Assembly (NCBI GenBank): GCA_023457355.1
Contig: JAEWLW010000085.1
Coordinates: 9,408 to 73,407, forward strand
DNA: 64,000 nucleotides
Direction: 5' to 3'
Source of the DNA: Bacillota bacterium
GTDB lineage: Bacteria; Bacillota; Clostridia; Oscillospirales; Ruminococcaceae
Part shown: one piece after another, positions 1-7,248 of the stretch
Numbering within the stretch: position 1 is the first letter of the stretch
Layout: each line of letters begins with the position of its first letter
Notes under the pieces: model-generated
Told to the model about the DNA's origin: nothing
The model's input: the letters and a program-made list of their open reading frames with translations, nothing else
The model's database searches: none
Position numbers and translations under genes: made by a program

Positions 1-72
1 TGTTCCAGAGCATGCCGAGAAAGAAAGTGCCAACACAGATGCTAAGATGGCGCTAAGTAATTTCCTTTTCAT
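1..72 (-). CDS. Lipoprotein, N-terminus only (probable solute-binding protein)
   Basis: Only the first 24 codons are inside the window. They encode a basic start (MKRKLL), a hydrophobic stretch and a lipobox ending FSAC-SG, so the product is exported and lipid-anchored. The ATG at 72 is preceded by an aGGAGGa site at 79-84. It is the last visible gene of a minus-strand operon after an aldolase, a dehydrogenase and an HD protein. The other lipoprotein solute-binding proteins in this window (5506, 18318, 39219) have the same type of leader, so a TRAP or TTT binding protein is inferred. The mature part is out of view. Confidence 0.6.
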   Translation of the reverse strand, partial: MKRKLLSAILASVLALSFSACSGT

Positions 73-83
73 ATTTTTCCTCC

Positions 84-659
84 TTAGTCGTTTGCATTGC
101 TTGGGTTAAACGATAGAATGTATTGAAAAGAGGCATCATCTGCCATTTTCACAATAGTTGCAGCGAGAGAGCGATAAGATTTATCCCCTTCAAAAGAATG
201 CGTTGCAATGATGTGTACCACTTGCTCGCAAATGCCTGCATGCGCTGCCAGAATAGCACCGCTGAGAGGGTGGCGCATTATATTCGCATTATCAGAATGT
301 CCCAGTTCTCCATTTTGGTAAGAAAACTCCGTCAGCTTACCAACGTCATGCAGCAGCGCGCCTGCAATGACGATATCACGAAGATTTGTCTGTTGATGAT
401 ACTTCGTTTCCAGCGTATCATACATTTTAACGGCTAAATCGGTCACGGCACGAACATGGTCCACCTGATGATTCATGGCGGGTGTTTCAACACGCTTGAG
501 TGAAACCGGCAAAAATGTCGCATTGTCATGGTCCCATCCACCTGCCGCATAGGCTGTGACATAGGTATTGACGCATTGCTCTCGAAGGGCTTCGTCAGTA
601 ATCCACTTTAATTCCGGGTACATCTCCAAGACGTCCTGTGCACTAATCGGCTTCCCCAT
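84..659 (-). CDS. HD-domain protein (metal-dependent phosphohydrolase family)
   Basis: A 191-residue protein with an HD-type metal site: an early His (NHQVDHVR, about residue 66), the GALLHDVGK motif near residue 105, and later His/Asp residues (MRHPLSG, IATHS, KMADD). HD proteins bind divalent metals and usually hydrolyse phosphate esters or nucleotides; the substrate here cannot be read from sequence. The start at 659 has an AAGGAG site. It sits 11 bp after the dehydrogenase gene and 11 bp before the lipoprotein gene, so it is co-transcribed with a small-molecule catabolic unit and is more likely a metabolic hydrolase than a signalling enzyme. Confidence 0.8.
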   Translation of the reverse strand: MGKPISAQDVLEMYPELKWITDEALREQCVNTYVTAYAAGGWDHDNATFLPVSLKRVETPAMNHQVDHVRAVTDLAVKMYDTLETKYHQQTNLRDIVIAGALLHDVGKLTEFSYQNGELGHSDNANIMRHPLSGAILAAHAGICEQVVHIIATHSFEGDKSYRSLAATIVKMADDASFQYILSFNPSNAND

Positions 660-670
660 TTTGATGCTCC

Positions 671-1666
671 TTACTGCTGGCCTTCGCCAGCCGTTTCAAG
701 AAATTTTTGATTGACAATGTGACCGGGCCTTCCTGTCTGCCGCCAAGAGAGGATATCATTAGCCAGCATTGGGATGATAGCATCAGCTAAGTCAGCGGAT
801 CCTCCGCCAATGTGGGGCGTAATAACAACATTTGATTCGTGCAGCAACGGGTCTTGTGCAGAAAGAGGTTCTGCTTCCACACAATCTATTCCCGCGCCGG
901 ACAGCCTGCCTGCCTTGATTGCCTCAAGAAGTGCTTCTTCATCTACGAGGCCTCCACGGGCTACGTTGATGATCATTGCACCTTGCTTCATCTGAGCAAT
1001 CTGATCTTTACCAATCATATGATGATTCTCTTCTGTCAGTGGAACGTGAAGTGATACGACATCAGAAGTTTTGAGCAGTTCATCAAGTGAAACATAGGTC
1101 ATCTCAAACTGCTTCTCCATCTCAGGCGAAAGGCGGAACACATCAAAATATTGTACTTTGGCGCCAAAGGCCTGCACCTTTTGTGCAACCTGCCGGCCAA
1201 TATTGCCGCCGCCCACAATACCAACCAGCTTATGGTTAAGCGTCATCGTTTGATTAATAAAGGCGTTTTTGCTCCAAATGCCATCTCTTAAACTGTCGGT
1301 ATGGCAAAGCAGCTTTCTGCCAATAGCCAGCATCAACAGAACTGTCATTTCTGAGACGGCATAGGCGTTGGCTCCAGGTGTATTGGTGACAAAGATTCCG
1401 TGCCTGCCAGCCTCTTCAATATCCACACTGTCAAAACCCGCACCCCATCGAAGGATTATCTTCAGCTTTGGGTTATTGCGGATTACTTCTGCGGGCGCTT
1501 TGAAAATACGAAGTATAACAATTTCAGCATCTGACATATTGGCATATTCTTCAGGATCACTAACAGCCCTTACTGTGAACAGTTCTTCTGGCAGTGCACC
1601 ACGAAATTTTTCCAATGTCCCCTCAGGATAGATACCGGCTAAAACGACAAGATGTCTCTCGCTCAT
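671..1666 (-). CDS. D-2-hydroxyacid dehydrogenase (phosphoglycerate dehydrogenase family)
   Basis: A 331-residue NAD-dependent D-isomer-specific 2-hydroxyacid dehydrogenase, which interconverts a 2-hydroxy acid and a 2-oxo acid. The Rossmann motif GIVGGGNIG lies at 149-157, and the catalytic triad is visible as Arg237 (VARGG), Glu266 (CVEAEP) and His285 (TPHIGGG). There is no C-terminal ACT domain, so it is not a feedback-regulated serine-pathway enzyme. It lies 13 bp downstream of an aldolase-type gene, so it may reduce or form the 2-oxo acid handled by that enzyme. The substrate is not determinable from sequence. Confidence 0.88.
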   Translation of the reverse strand: MSERHLVVLAGIYPEGTLEKFRGALPEELFTVRAVSDPEEYANMSDAEIVILRIFKAPAEVIRNNPKLKIILRWGAGFDSVDIEEAGRHGIFVTNTPGANAYAVSEMTVLLMLAIGRKLLCHTDSLRDGIWSKNAFINQTMTLNHKLVGIVGGGNIGRQVAQKVQAFGAKVQYFDVFRLSPEMEKQFEMTYVSLDELLKTSDVVSLHVPLTEENHHMIGKDQIAQMKQGAMIINVARGGLVDEEALLEAIKAGRLSGAGIDCVEAEPLSAQDPLLHESNVVITPHIGGGSADLADAIIPMLANDILSWRQTGRPGHIVNQKFLETAGEGQQ

Positions 1667-1679
1667 GTGAACTTTCCCC

Positions 1680-2684
1680 TTACGCCTTTATTGTAGCAGC
1701 AACAGTTCTAATCTCTTCTTCAGAGGGGGCTTTTTGGTTTGTCTTTGACACCCTGCAAGTCAGCTTGAAAAGGTCGACTTCCGTCTCCTTCGCTACCGCT
1801 TTGAATATCTTTCCAAAGTTCGAGTGACATCCGCTAAAGCCCAGTATGATGTCATAAGGCTTGACTGGATTATGATAGCTGTGTTGCTTCATGGCAGGCT
1901 CAAGTGTATCTTCAATAAAGTGGAGCAGCGAAAAGAGGTCGATATCTAAAAGTTCTTCGTAACGCTGCATGATTGCAACTGCCAGCTCCGTTGCGAGATT
2001 TCCGGCGCTGCGTGCCATTCCCATCAAACCGCAGTCCAGCATTGCAGCACCATTCTGATAAGCGGCAACGGCATTGGCCGCAGAAAGGCCAAGGTTGTTA
2101 TGTCCATGAAAAGCAACAGGAATCGAAACAGCATGTGCCAGATTTTCGGTGTAGGCGGCAACCTGATCGGGCGTCATTGTGCCTGCAGAATCCATAATCG
2201 TGATTTGGTCAAGACCCGCATCTTCTAAAAGCTTCCCTTCTTCGGCTAACTGCTCTGGAGTGAGAAGATATGCTTTCATGAGCGAATAGAAGGCCATCAT
2301 GCCATGCCTTTTTATCGAAGCAATCGGTTCAACGCTGATTTTATTGCCGTCTCCGGCATCGGCGCCCACCCGCAAAAAAGACATTCCATGGGCAGCAGCC
2401 ATTGCAATGTAATAATCGCGGTAGCGTCTGGCGTTCAAAAACATGCCTATCTTACTTTTGGGGAGAAAAGGTTGAGCAATTTTTAAATACTCCTCGTCGG
2501 GCAGTGCGTCTTTGAAGCCCGCTACCTCATAAGCGCCAATGCCTCCGGCGTTACCATATTCGATGAAAGGAACATGCGCATCGGTAAGACCTCTGAGCAT
2601 CATTTCAGTCAATTTTTCGGAAAATCCTTTTCCGACCACATTGGCACCATCGCGCAATGTACAGTCCATAAGTTGCAGCTTCAT
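1680..2684 (-). CDS. DRE-TIM/HMGL-like aldolase (4-hydroxy-2-oxovalerate aldolase type)
   Basis: A 334-residue member of the DRE-TIM metallolyase superfamily. The signature DCTLRDG lies at 7-13, a DSAG motif at 165-168 and the metal-binding HGHNN at 193-197. Such enzymes cleave or form C-C bonds next to a 2-oxo acid (4-hydroxy-2-oxovalerate aldolase, HMG-CoA lyase, isopropylmalate synthase). The length and lack of a regulatory domain favour an aldolase/lyase over a synthase. It is the first gene of the minus operon, divergent from the LysR gene at 2840, its likely regulator. Partner genes suggest retro-aldol cleavage of a hydroxy-oxo acid; this is inference. Confidence 0.82.
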   Translation of the reverse strand: MKLQLMDCTLRDGANVVGKGFSEKLTEMMLRGLTDAHVPFIEYGNAGGIGAYEVAGFKDALPDEEYLKIAQPFLPKSKIGMFLNARRYRDYYIAMAAAHGMSFLRVGADAGDGNKISVEPIASIKRHGMMAFYSLMKAYLLTPEQLAEEGKLLEDAGLDQITIMDSAGTMTPDQVAAYTENLAHAVSIPVAFHGHNNLGLSAANAVAAYQNGAAMLDCGLMGMARSAGNLATELAVAIMQRYEELLDIDLFSLLHFIEDTLEPAMKQHSYHNPVKPYDIILGFSGCHSNFGKIFKAVAKETEVDLFKLTCRVSKTNQKAPSEEEIRTVAATIKA

Positions 2685-2740
2685 TATTTTGCAAGCCCCT
2701 CAATCCGTTTGCGTTTTACATATTTTTATTTCAATTATCG

Positions 2741-2770
2741 TTGATTTTTTGTGCCTTTTCATGCTATCAT
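2741..2770 (+). promoter_or_regulatory. Candidate promoter of the LysR gene
   Basis: TTGATT (2741-2746) and TATCAT (2765-2770) are spaced by 18 bp, 70 bp upstream of the LysR start. The 155-bp divergent intergenic region (2685-2839) must also hold the promoter of the aldolase operon, as is usual for LysR control. Confidence 0.45.
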
Positions 2771-2839
2771 TTATTAACGTCAAAATCAAACAGCGATTTT
2801 TTTAATTTTTCACAACAAAAATATTGTGGAGTGGGTTAT

Positions 2840-3811
2840 ATGGATTTACGCACAATGAAATATTTTCTAGTTGCTGCAGAAGAAAAAAACTTTTCTCGAG
2901 CTGCCGAACGTCTCTACATCAGTCAACAGGCACTTTCAAATCATATCCGCCGTATGGAGTTGCAATACAATATTGTGTTATTTGAGCGAAAACCGATGCT
3001 GCGTTTGACACTGGCCGGTGAAAGAATGGTTTTTTATGCCAAGCAGCTTTTAGCAACTGAAGCTGCTATGCTCTCCAACTTTGCAGATATCTCTGATAAC
3101 TGCAAGGGCAAGTTGACGATTGGTATTTCCCGCCTTCGCAGTCGCGTCTTTTTTCCAGATATCTGGAATGCTTATAATTCAAAATTCCCAAATATCAGTA
3201 TTGTATTGCGAGATGGTGTTACCAATATTTTTGAAGAGCTGCTTGAAACTGGAGAACTGGATTTTTATATTGGGGTTGATGTACCCGCGACTCCCACCAT
3301 TTGTAGTCTTCCGTTGGCCCATGAAGGGAAATATTGCATTTTTCATGAAAATTTGATTCGTCAGTATTATCCGGCTAGTTGGAAAAACTTTTTAGAAGAT
3401 TCTAAAGGCGGGATTTCCTTGCGAGAAATCAAGGACCTTCCTTTTATCATGCTTGCTCCTGGCAATCGTTTACGTTCTTCATTGGACTATTTCTTTTCTT
3501 CTAACGGCGTTTTACCACATGTTCTTCTTGAAACGAATAATCAGCATCTTGCTTGTCAGATCGCCATGGAAGGTGGCGGCTTGGCTGTATTGTCTCCCAT
3601 TGTCTTTTACAATTTGGCTCGTACATCGAATTTTAAAACCGACTCGCATGTGCATATCAGACCAATTACTGATTTTTCGGATAGTTTAGTAACGTTGGAC
3701 TATAGGTCTAATCTACAATTGCCGCATTACGCGCATGCGCTGATAGGGGCAGTAAAGGATACCTTTGACCTTTATAACCAGACGCTTGAAGAAGCTTTAC
3801 AAAAATTTTAG
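2840..3811 (+). CDS. LysR-family transcriptional regulator
   Basis: A 323-residue LysR-type regulator. The N-terminal winged HTH covers residues 1-60 (MDLRTMKYFLVAAEEKNFSR, then AERLYISQQALSNHIRRME), followed by the periplasmic-binding-like effector domain (LTIGISRLRSRVFFPDIW onward). I chose the ATG at 2840 and not the upstream in-frame ATG at 2741: it starts at the family-typical MDL and has a GGAGTGGG site. It is divergent from the aldolase/dehydrogenase operon, so it probably senses an intermediate of that pathway. Confidence 0.9.
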   Translation: MDLRTMKYFLVAAEEKNFSRAAERLYISQQALSNHIRRMELQYNIVLFERKPMLRLTLAGERMVFYAKQLLATEAAMLSNFADISDNCKGKLTIGISRLRSRVFFPDIWNAYNSKFPNISIVLRDGVTNIFEELLETGELDFYIGVDVPATPTICSLPLAHEGKYCIFHENLIRQYYPASWKNFLEDSKGGISLREIKDLPFIMLAPGNRLRSSLDYFFSSNGVLPHVLLETNNQHLACQIAMEGGGLAVLSPIVFYNLARTSNFKTDSHVHIRPITDFSDSLVTLDYRSNLQLPHYAHALIGAVKDTFDLYNQTLEEALQKF

Positions 3812-3836
3812 GCGTAATAAATTTCATAAAATTAGG

Positions 3837-3897
3837 AGAGATACTCACGCCTGTGGTTACAATACCGACAACTACAACGTGAGTATCTCTTTGCACT
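3837..3897 (+). terminator. Terminator-like hairpin after LysR gene
   Basis: A perfect 13-bp inverted repeat, agagatactcacg (3837-3849) and cgtgagtatctct (3878-3890), has a loop that can pair again (gtggtt with aactac, one G-U). It is followed by a short T-rich stretch. It lies 26 bp after the LysR stop. Confidence 0.6.
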
Positions 3898-4233
3898 TTT
3901 TACGTGGTTTTGCAAACGAATGCTTCTATTTGAACGACTATAAAGCATTACCATCGAAGGGGAAATGCAACATTCGCAGTCCCGCGGTTTACCGACGCGG
4001 ATCTGCGGAATGTATAGAGGAGCGCATTCATGATCCGATGTCTGTATTGTAAAGCCAGCTATTTTAACACATAAAAGCAGGCGGGATATACGGGCGACGA
4101 GATGGATAAATTTTACGCAGAAATTATTTTCACCATTTTAATGAGGTTTTAGAAAATCCAACAGAATCCAATAGCAAACTTTATTAACGATACACCAATT
4201 TTGCTATTCGCTGATAATTTTCCCTAGTTTTAC
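3898..4233. other. Intergenic region with a degenerate palindromic element
   Basis: No gene is apparent. Positions 3970-4013 hold an imperfect palindrome (left arm cattcgcagtcccgcg, right arm cgcggatctgcggaatg) followed by tatagagg. It closely resembles the perfect hairpin at 40255-40296 that follows the PHP gene, including flanking bases. The rest is AT-rich and leads into the GntR promoter. Confidence 0.5.
3970..4013. repeat. Palindromic repeat, copy 1 (degenerate)
   Basis: It shares ACATtCGCAGTC.CGCGGTTT...CGCGGA.CTGCGG.ATGTATAGA with the element at 40255-40300. The pairing is interrupted by single-base indels, so this copy is decayed or diverged. Confidence 0.55.
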
Positions 4234-4262
4234 TTGACATAGTAAGCTGGCAACTATATAAT
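4234..4262 (+). promoter_or_regulatory. Consensus sigma-A promoter of the GntR gene
   Basis: TTGACA (4234-4239), a 17-bp spacer and TATAAT (4257-4262): exact consensus boxes. The 5' leader of about 115 nt carries the candidate operator at 4313-4330, so binding there would act downstream of the start site. Confidence 0.8.
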
Positions 4263-4312
4263 TTGCAGCAAGAGTTCCATTTCTGCTAAACGATGGATTA
4301 AGTTATTTTTAA

Positions 4313-4330
4313 TCATCTGATGATAAGATG
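4313..4330 (+). promoter_or_regulatory. Candidate GntR operator, copy 1
   Basis: The 15-mer tctgatgataagatg (4316-4330) recurs exactly at 5129-5143. Here it overlaps the palindrome atcatc-t-gatgat (4313-4325). The position between the consensus promoter and the GntR start suggests autoregulation. Confidence 0.5.
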
Positions 4331-4386
4331 AAAGCATAGCTTTAAAACGCAATCTGTCTGCGTTTTATGAAGAAAGGCACCAATTT

Positions 4387-5076
4387 ATGCAAAAGGTAGA
4401 ACGCGTCAATGCAACCATGCAGGTTGTAAATTCAATCAAATATAAGATCCAGTCCGGTGAGCTTAAAACCGGTGATAAACTGCCCAAGGAGGCCGACATG
4501 GCCAGCGAAATAGGCGTTGGGAGGTCCTCCCTGCGCGAGGGCATTAAAATTCTGATCGCTTATGGCGTGGTGGAATCGCGTCAGGGCGAAGGGACGTTCA
4601 TCGTCGACAACACGGCCAAGAATTTCTTTGAATTTATGGGCTTTTTTTCGAACAGAGAAAATATGGGCTATTTTCTGGAATTGCGCCGTGTCATTGAAAT
4701 CGGCAATATCGTCACGGTCTATGATAAGATTCCGGATGAGTTGATCAGCATTTTGGAAAAGAAGGTTGAGATTCTGTCCGAACCGCATCATGTGGAAGAT
4801 TATGTCACAGCCGATAAGGACTTTCACAACCTGCTTATTTCTTATAACAAAAACCCGATGATTATTCAGATCAATAATATGATTGCCTATTTAAGAGAAG
4901 ATTTGTTGTTTAAGCTGTTTTGCAACAAGGATATTGTAGCCGACGCCTACAAGGCGCACGCCAAAATTCTGGCGGGCATCAAAGCCCGCAATTTAAACAT
5001 GTGCCTGACAGCGGTCAGAGCGCATATTGATACAACGGCCGACCATATGAACGCCATTTATGACGGTATGTCATGA
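4387..5076 (+). CDS. GntR-family regulator (FadR/FCD subfamily)
   Basis: A 229-residue regulator with an N-terminal GntR winged HTH (residues about 10-75, with SGELKTGDKLPKEADMASEI and GVGRSSLREGIKIL) and an all-helical FCD ligand-binding domain (about 90-220). FCD-type GntR proteins sense small carboxylic acids. The start at 4387 follows a GAAAGG site. The gene precedes a TRAP transporter and an acid/alcohol catabolic set on the same strand, which it presumably represses; the repeated 15-mer upstream of itself and of dctP supports this. Confidence 0.9.
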   Translation: MQKVERVNATMQVVNSIKYKIQSGELKTGDKLPKEADMASEIGVGRSSLREGIKILIAYGVVESRQGEGTFIVDNTAKNFFEFMGFFSNRENMGYFLELRRVIEIGNIVTVYDKIPDELISILEKKVEILSEPHHVEDYVTADKDFHNLLISYNKNPMIIQINNMIAYLREDLLFKLFCNKDIVADAYKAHAKILAGIKARNLNMCLTAVRAHIDTTADHMNAIYDGMS

Positions 5077-5505
5077 AATGATCAAGACCGCCGCCACCCT
5101 TGGGCAACTGCCTTGGGGTTGTTAAAGGTCTGATGATAAGATGTTATTTATTCCTAAAAATAGTGAACATCAACTGCGATATTGTTAAAAATAGCACAAA
5201 TAGTCGTAAATAATATTTGGGTTTAATGTCCCTGGGGCTTTAATTCGTTTTACGGGTATCGCGTTCAAACTCAACAGATTGGTGTGTGACTTCCCGCTCC
5301 CACCGATAGTGAAGACGGTGCAGCGCGGAAAAGCTGCCGCAGGGAAGTTAATTTTGAGTGTGGTTTATCCGTAGACAGCATATTTTCGAATGCAAAAGAG
5401 GAAGGGAGGGTACCTGAAGGGTTCGTTCTTTGCTGCAAATATGCTGACGAAATAAACATTTAAAAAGTTATATGAGAGAAGCAGTTTGGAAAGGAAGACT
5501 AAGTA
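5077..5505 (+). promoter_or_regulatory. Long structured leader before dctP
   Basis: 430 bp without a gene. It carries operator copy 2 (5129-5143) and then dense inverted repeats: actcaa/ttgagt (5269-5274, 5354-5359) enclosing acttccc/gggaagt (5289-5295, 5342-5348), caccg/cggtg (5301-5305, 5316-5320) and gcagc/gctgc (5320-5324, 5333-5337). A further long arm pair, cagcatattt (5376-5385) and aaatatgctg (5437-5446), follows. The nested arms look like a multi-branched RNA. I do not recognise a known riboswitch class, and there is no clear terminator. Confidence 0.5.
5129..5143 (+). promoter_or_regulatory. Candidate GntR operator, copy 2
   Basis: Exact second copy of tctgatgataagatg, 53 bp after the GntR stop and about 360 bp before dctP. 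This links the regulator to control of the TRAP/catabolic operon. Confidence 0.5.
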
Positions 5506-6600
5506 ATGAAAAAAGTGTTAAACCGCAAATTGGCAATGAGCATTCTCGCAGTCATCCTGGTCTGTTCCTTAGTGGCTTGCGGCAGTTCCGGAAGCACCGC
5601 CGAAAAGCCATCCAGTGCAGCGTCCGACGCGGCCACACCCGCCCCCAACACCTCAAACGATCAGGTGTACACGTTCAAATGGGCGCATTCATCCTCGACG
5701 AACGATCGTCTGGCGTTGGCGACAGAGCGCATGATCAAAGAGCTTTCTGAGGCATCCAACGGCAGAATTGTCATAGAGCATTACCCCGCTTCTCAGCTGG
5801 GGGCCGAGCGGGAAATTCTCGAGGGTGTCGTGCTTGGCACCGTGGACTTCGGTGTTATCTCCAGCGGTGTTGTCACAAACTTCAGCAACTCGCTCTATGT
5901 CGCTTCGGTTCCTTATCAGATTGACGAACGCGAAATCGGCTGGAAAGTATACGATGGCGATTTTGGCAAAATGCTCGGCGCCCAGACCGAAAAGGACGTT
6001 GGCTGGAAATTCCTTGGCTGGGCCGAAAATAGCCTGAGAATGTTCTCAAACTCCAAGCGCGAAATTCAGGTTCCAGACGACATGAAAGGTCTGAAGATCA
6101 GAACACAGGAAAATGACATCCATATGCGCATCGTCAACGATTTAGGCGCCTCCGCCACACCCGTCGCCTTCTCGGAGCTCTACACCGCCTTGCAGCAGGG
6201 CACCGTCGACGGCCAGGAAAACGGCGTTGCGCTGACCTATTCGATGGGCTTTAACGAAATCGTCAAATACATGACCTATCTGCCGCATATTTACGACCCC
6301 TACATCGTCGTTATGAGCAACGACGCATGGAACAGCCTGCCGCCCGACCTTCAGGCGCTGGTTCAGGAGTACGCCCAGAAATTCTGCCAGTACGAGCGTG
6401 ACTTGAACGCCCAGAACGACGAGGAATACCTTGAAACCATGAAGAAGGAAACCGGCCTCCAGGTTTACACCCCCACCGATGCGCAGAAGCAGCTGTTTGT
6501 TGAAGCGACGGCCGATGTGGAAGACATGATCCGCGAAAAAGTCGGCGACGAGCTGGTTGACGCTTACCTTAATGCGGTTAAAGAGGCAAAGGCTCAGTAA
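5506..6600 (+). CDS. dctP: TRAP transporter solute-binding lipoprotein DctP
   Basis: A 364-residue extracytoplasmic binding protein. The signal peptide ends in lipobox LVAC (Cys25), followed by a Ser/Ala/Pro-rich linker. The DctP fold is supported by ASQLGAEREILEGVVLGTVD and the conserved SELYTALQQGTVDGQENG segment (about residues 224-243), which in this family precedes a ligand pocket; an Arg in LKIRTQEN is the usual carboxylate-binding residue. It delivers a carboxylate or similar solute to DctQM, encoded 100 bp downstream. The ATG at 5506 has an AAGGAAG site. Confidence 0.93.
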   Translation: MKKVLNRKLAMSILAVILVCSLVACGSSGSTAEKPSSAASDAATPAPNTSNDQVYTFKWAHSSSTNDRLALATERMIKELSEASNGRIVIEHYPASQLGAEREILEGVVLGTVDFGVISSGVVTNFSNSLYVASVPYQIDEREIGWKVYDGDFGKMLGAQTEKDVGWKFLGWAENSLRMFSNSKREIQVPDDMKGLKIRTQENDIHMRIVNDLGASATPVAFSELYTALQQGTVDGQENGVALTYSMGFNEIVKYMTYLPHIYDPYIVVMSNDAWNSLPPDLQALVQEYAQKFCQYERDLNAQNDEEYLETMKKETGLQVYTPTDAQKQLFVEATADVEDMIREKVGDELVDAYLNAVKEAKAQ

Positions 6601-6700
6601 CCCGAATACTTAAAAAGCCTGTGGAACACGTTGCACCTCACCATGCAGCGTGTTCCGGGCAAATGAACCCCCCTCACGTTTTTTAAAGGAGTTACGAACC

Positions 6701-7192
6701 ATGAAGCGTGTAATAGATTTTATTGATCAAACCAAATTCACCAAATTCTGCGCCAGCGTTTTGATGATGTGCATGGCGGTTATTATGACGATGAACGTTG
6801 TTTTGCGCTATGTCTTCGGGTTTTCATTCAACTGGGGCGACGAAATACTGCGCTATATGTGTGTCTACATGGCGTTTTTCGGCATGGCCGCGGGCTGGCG
6901 GTACGGCACGCATATCGGCGTGACCATCTTTGTCGAAAAGCTGTTTCCCGAAAAAAGCCGTAAATTTTTCAGGCTGGTGGCGGATGCCGTCTCGATAATC
7001 TTCATGTCGGCTATTACTTATTACGGCATGATTCTCGTGCTCAAGGTGGCCAAAAGCCATCAGGCGTCGGCGGCATTGCGCGTCCCCATGTTTCTGATTT
7101 ACGGCATCATCCCTGTTTGTGCAACATTTTCGATCATTCAGATTCTGGTTCAGATTTTCAGGCACAAGTCCTATCTCGTCCCCCGTGAGTAG
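6701..7192 (+). CDS. dctQ: TRAP transporter small permease DctQ
   Basis: A 163-residue membrane protein with four predicted helices (about 16-36, 48-66, 88-108, 128-148), the family's GDEILRYMCVYMAFFG segment after the first helix and ALRVPMFLIYGIIP near the last. It forms the transporter with DctM and DctP, driven by a Na+ or H+ gradient. I start at the ATG at 6701 with an AAAGGAG site; an upstream in-frame start at 6650 would add an unlikely hydrophilic extension. Confidence 0.9.
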   Translation: MKRVIDFIDQTKFTKFCASVLMMCMAVIMTMNVVLRYVFGFSFNWGDEILRYMCVYMAFFGMAAGWRYGTHIGVTIFVEKLFPEKSRKFFRLVADAVSIIFMSAITYYGMILVLKVAKSHQASAALRVPMFLIYGIIPVCATFSIIQILVQIFRHKSYLVPRE

Positions 7193-7248
7193 AGAGAAAT
7201 TGCTGTCATTTAACGCTCATATTAAACCGACTTAAATAGGTGATGATT

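Noticed and set aside
5262..5460. Cobalamin, THF, TPP, SAM or glycine riboswitch
   Set aside because: None of the conserved core sequences of these classes is present; only generic pairing is seen, so it is listed as an unclassified structured leader.
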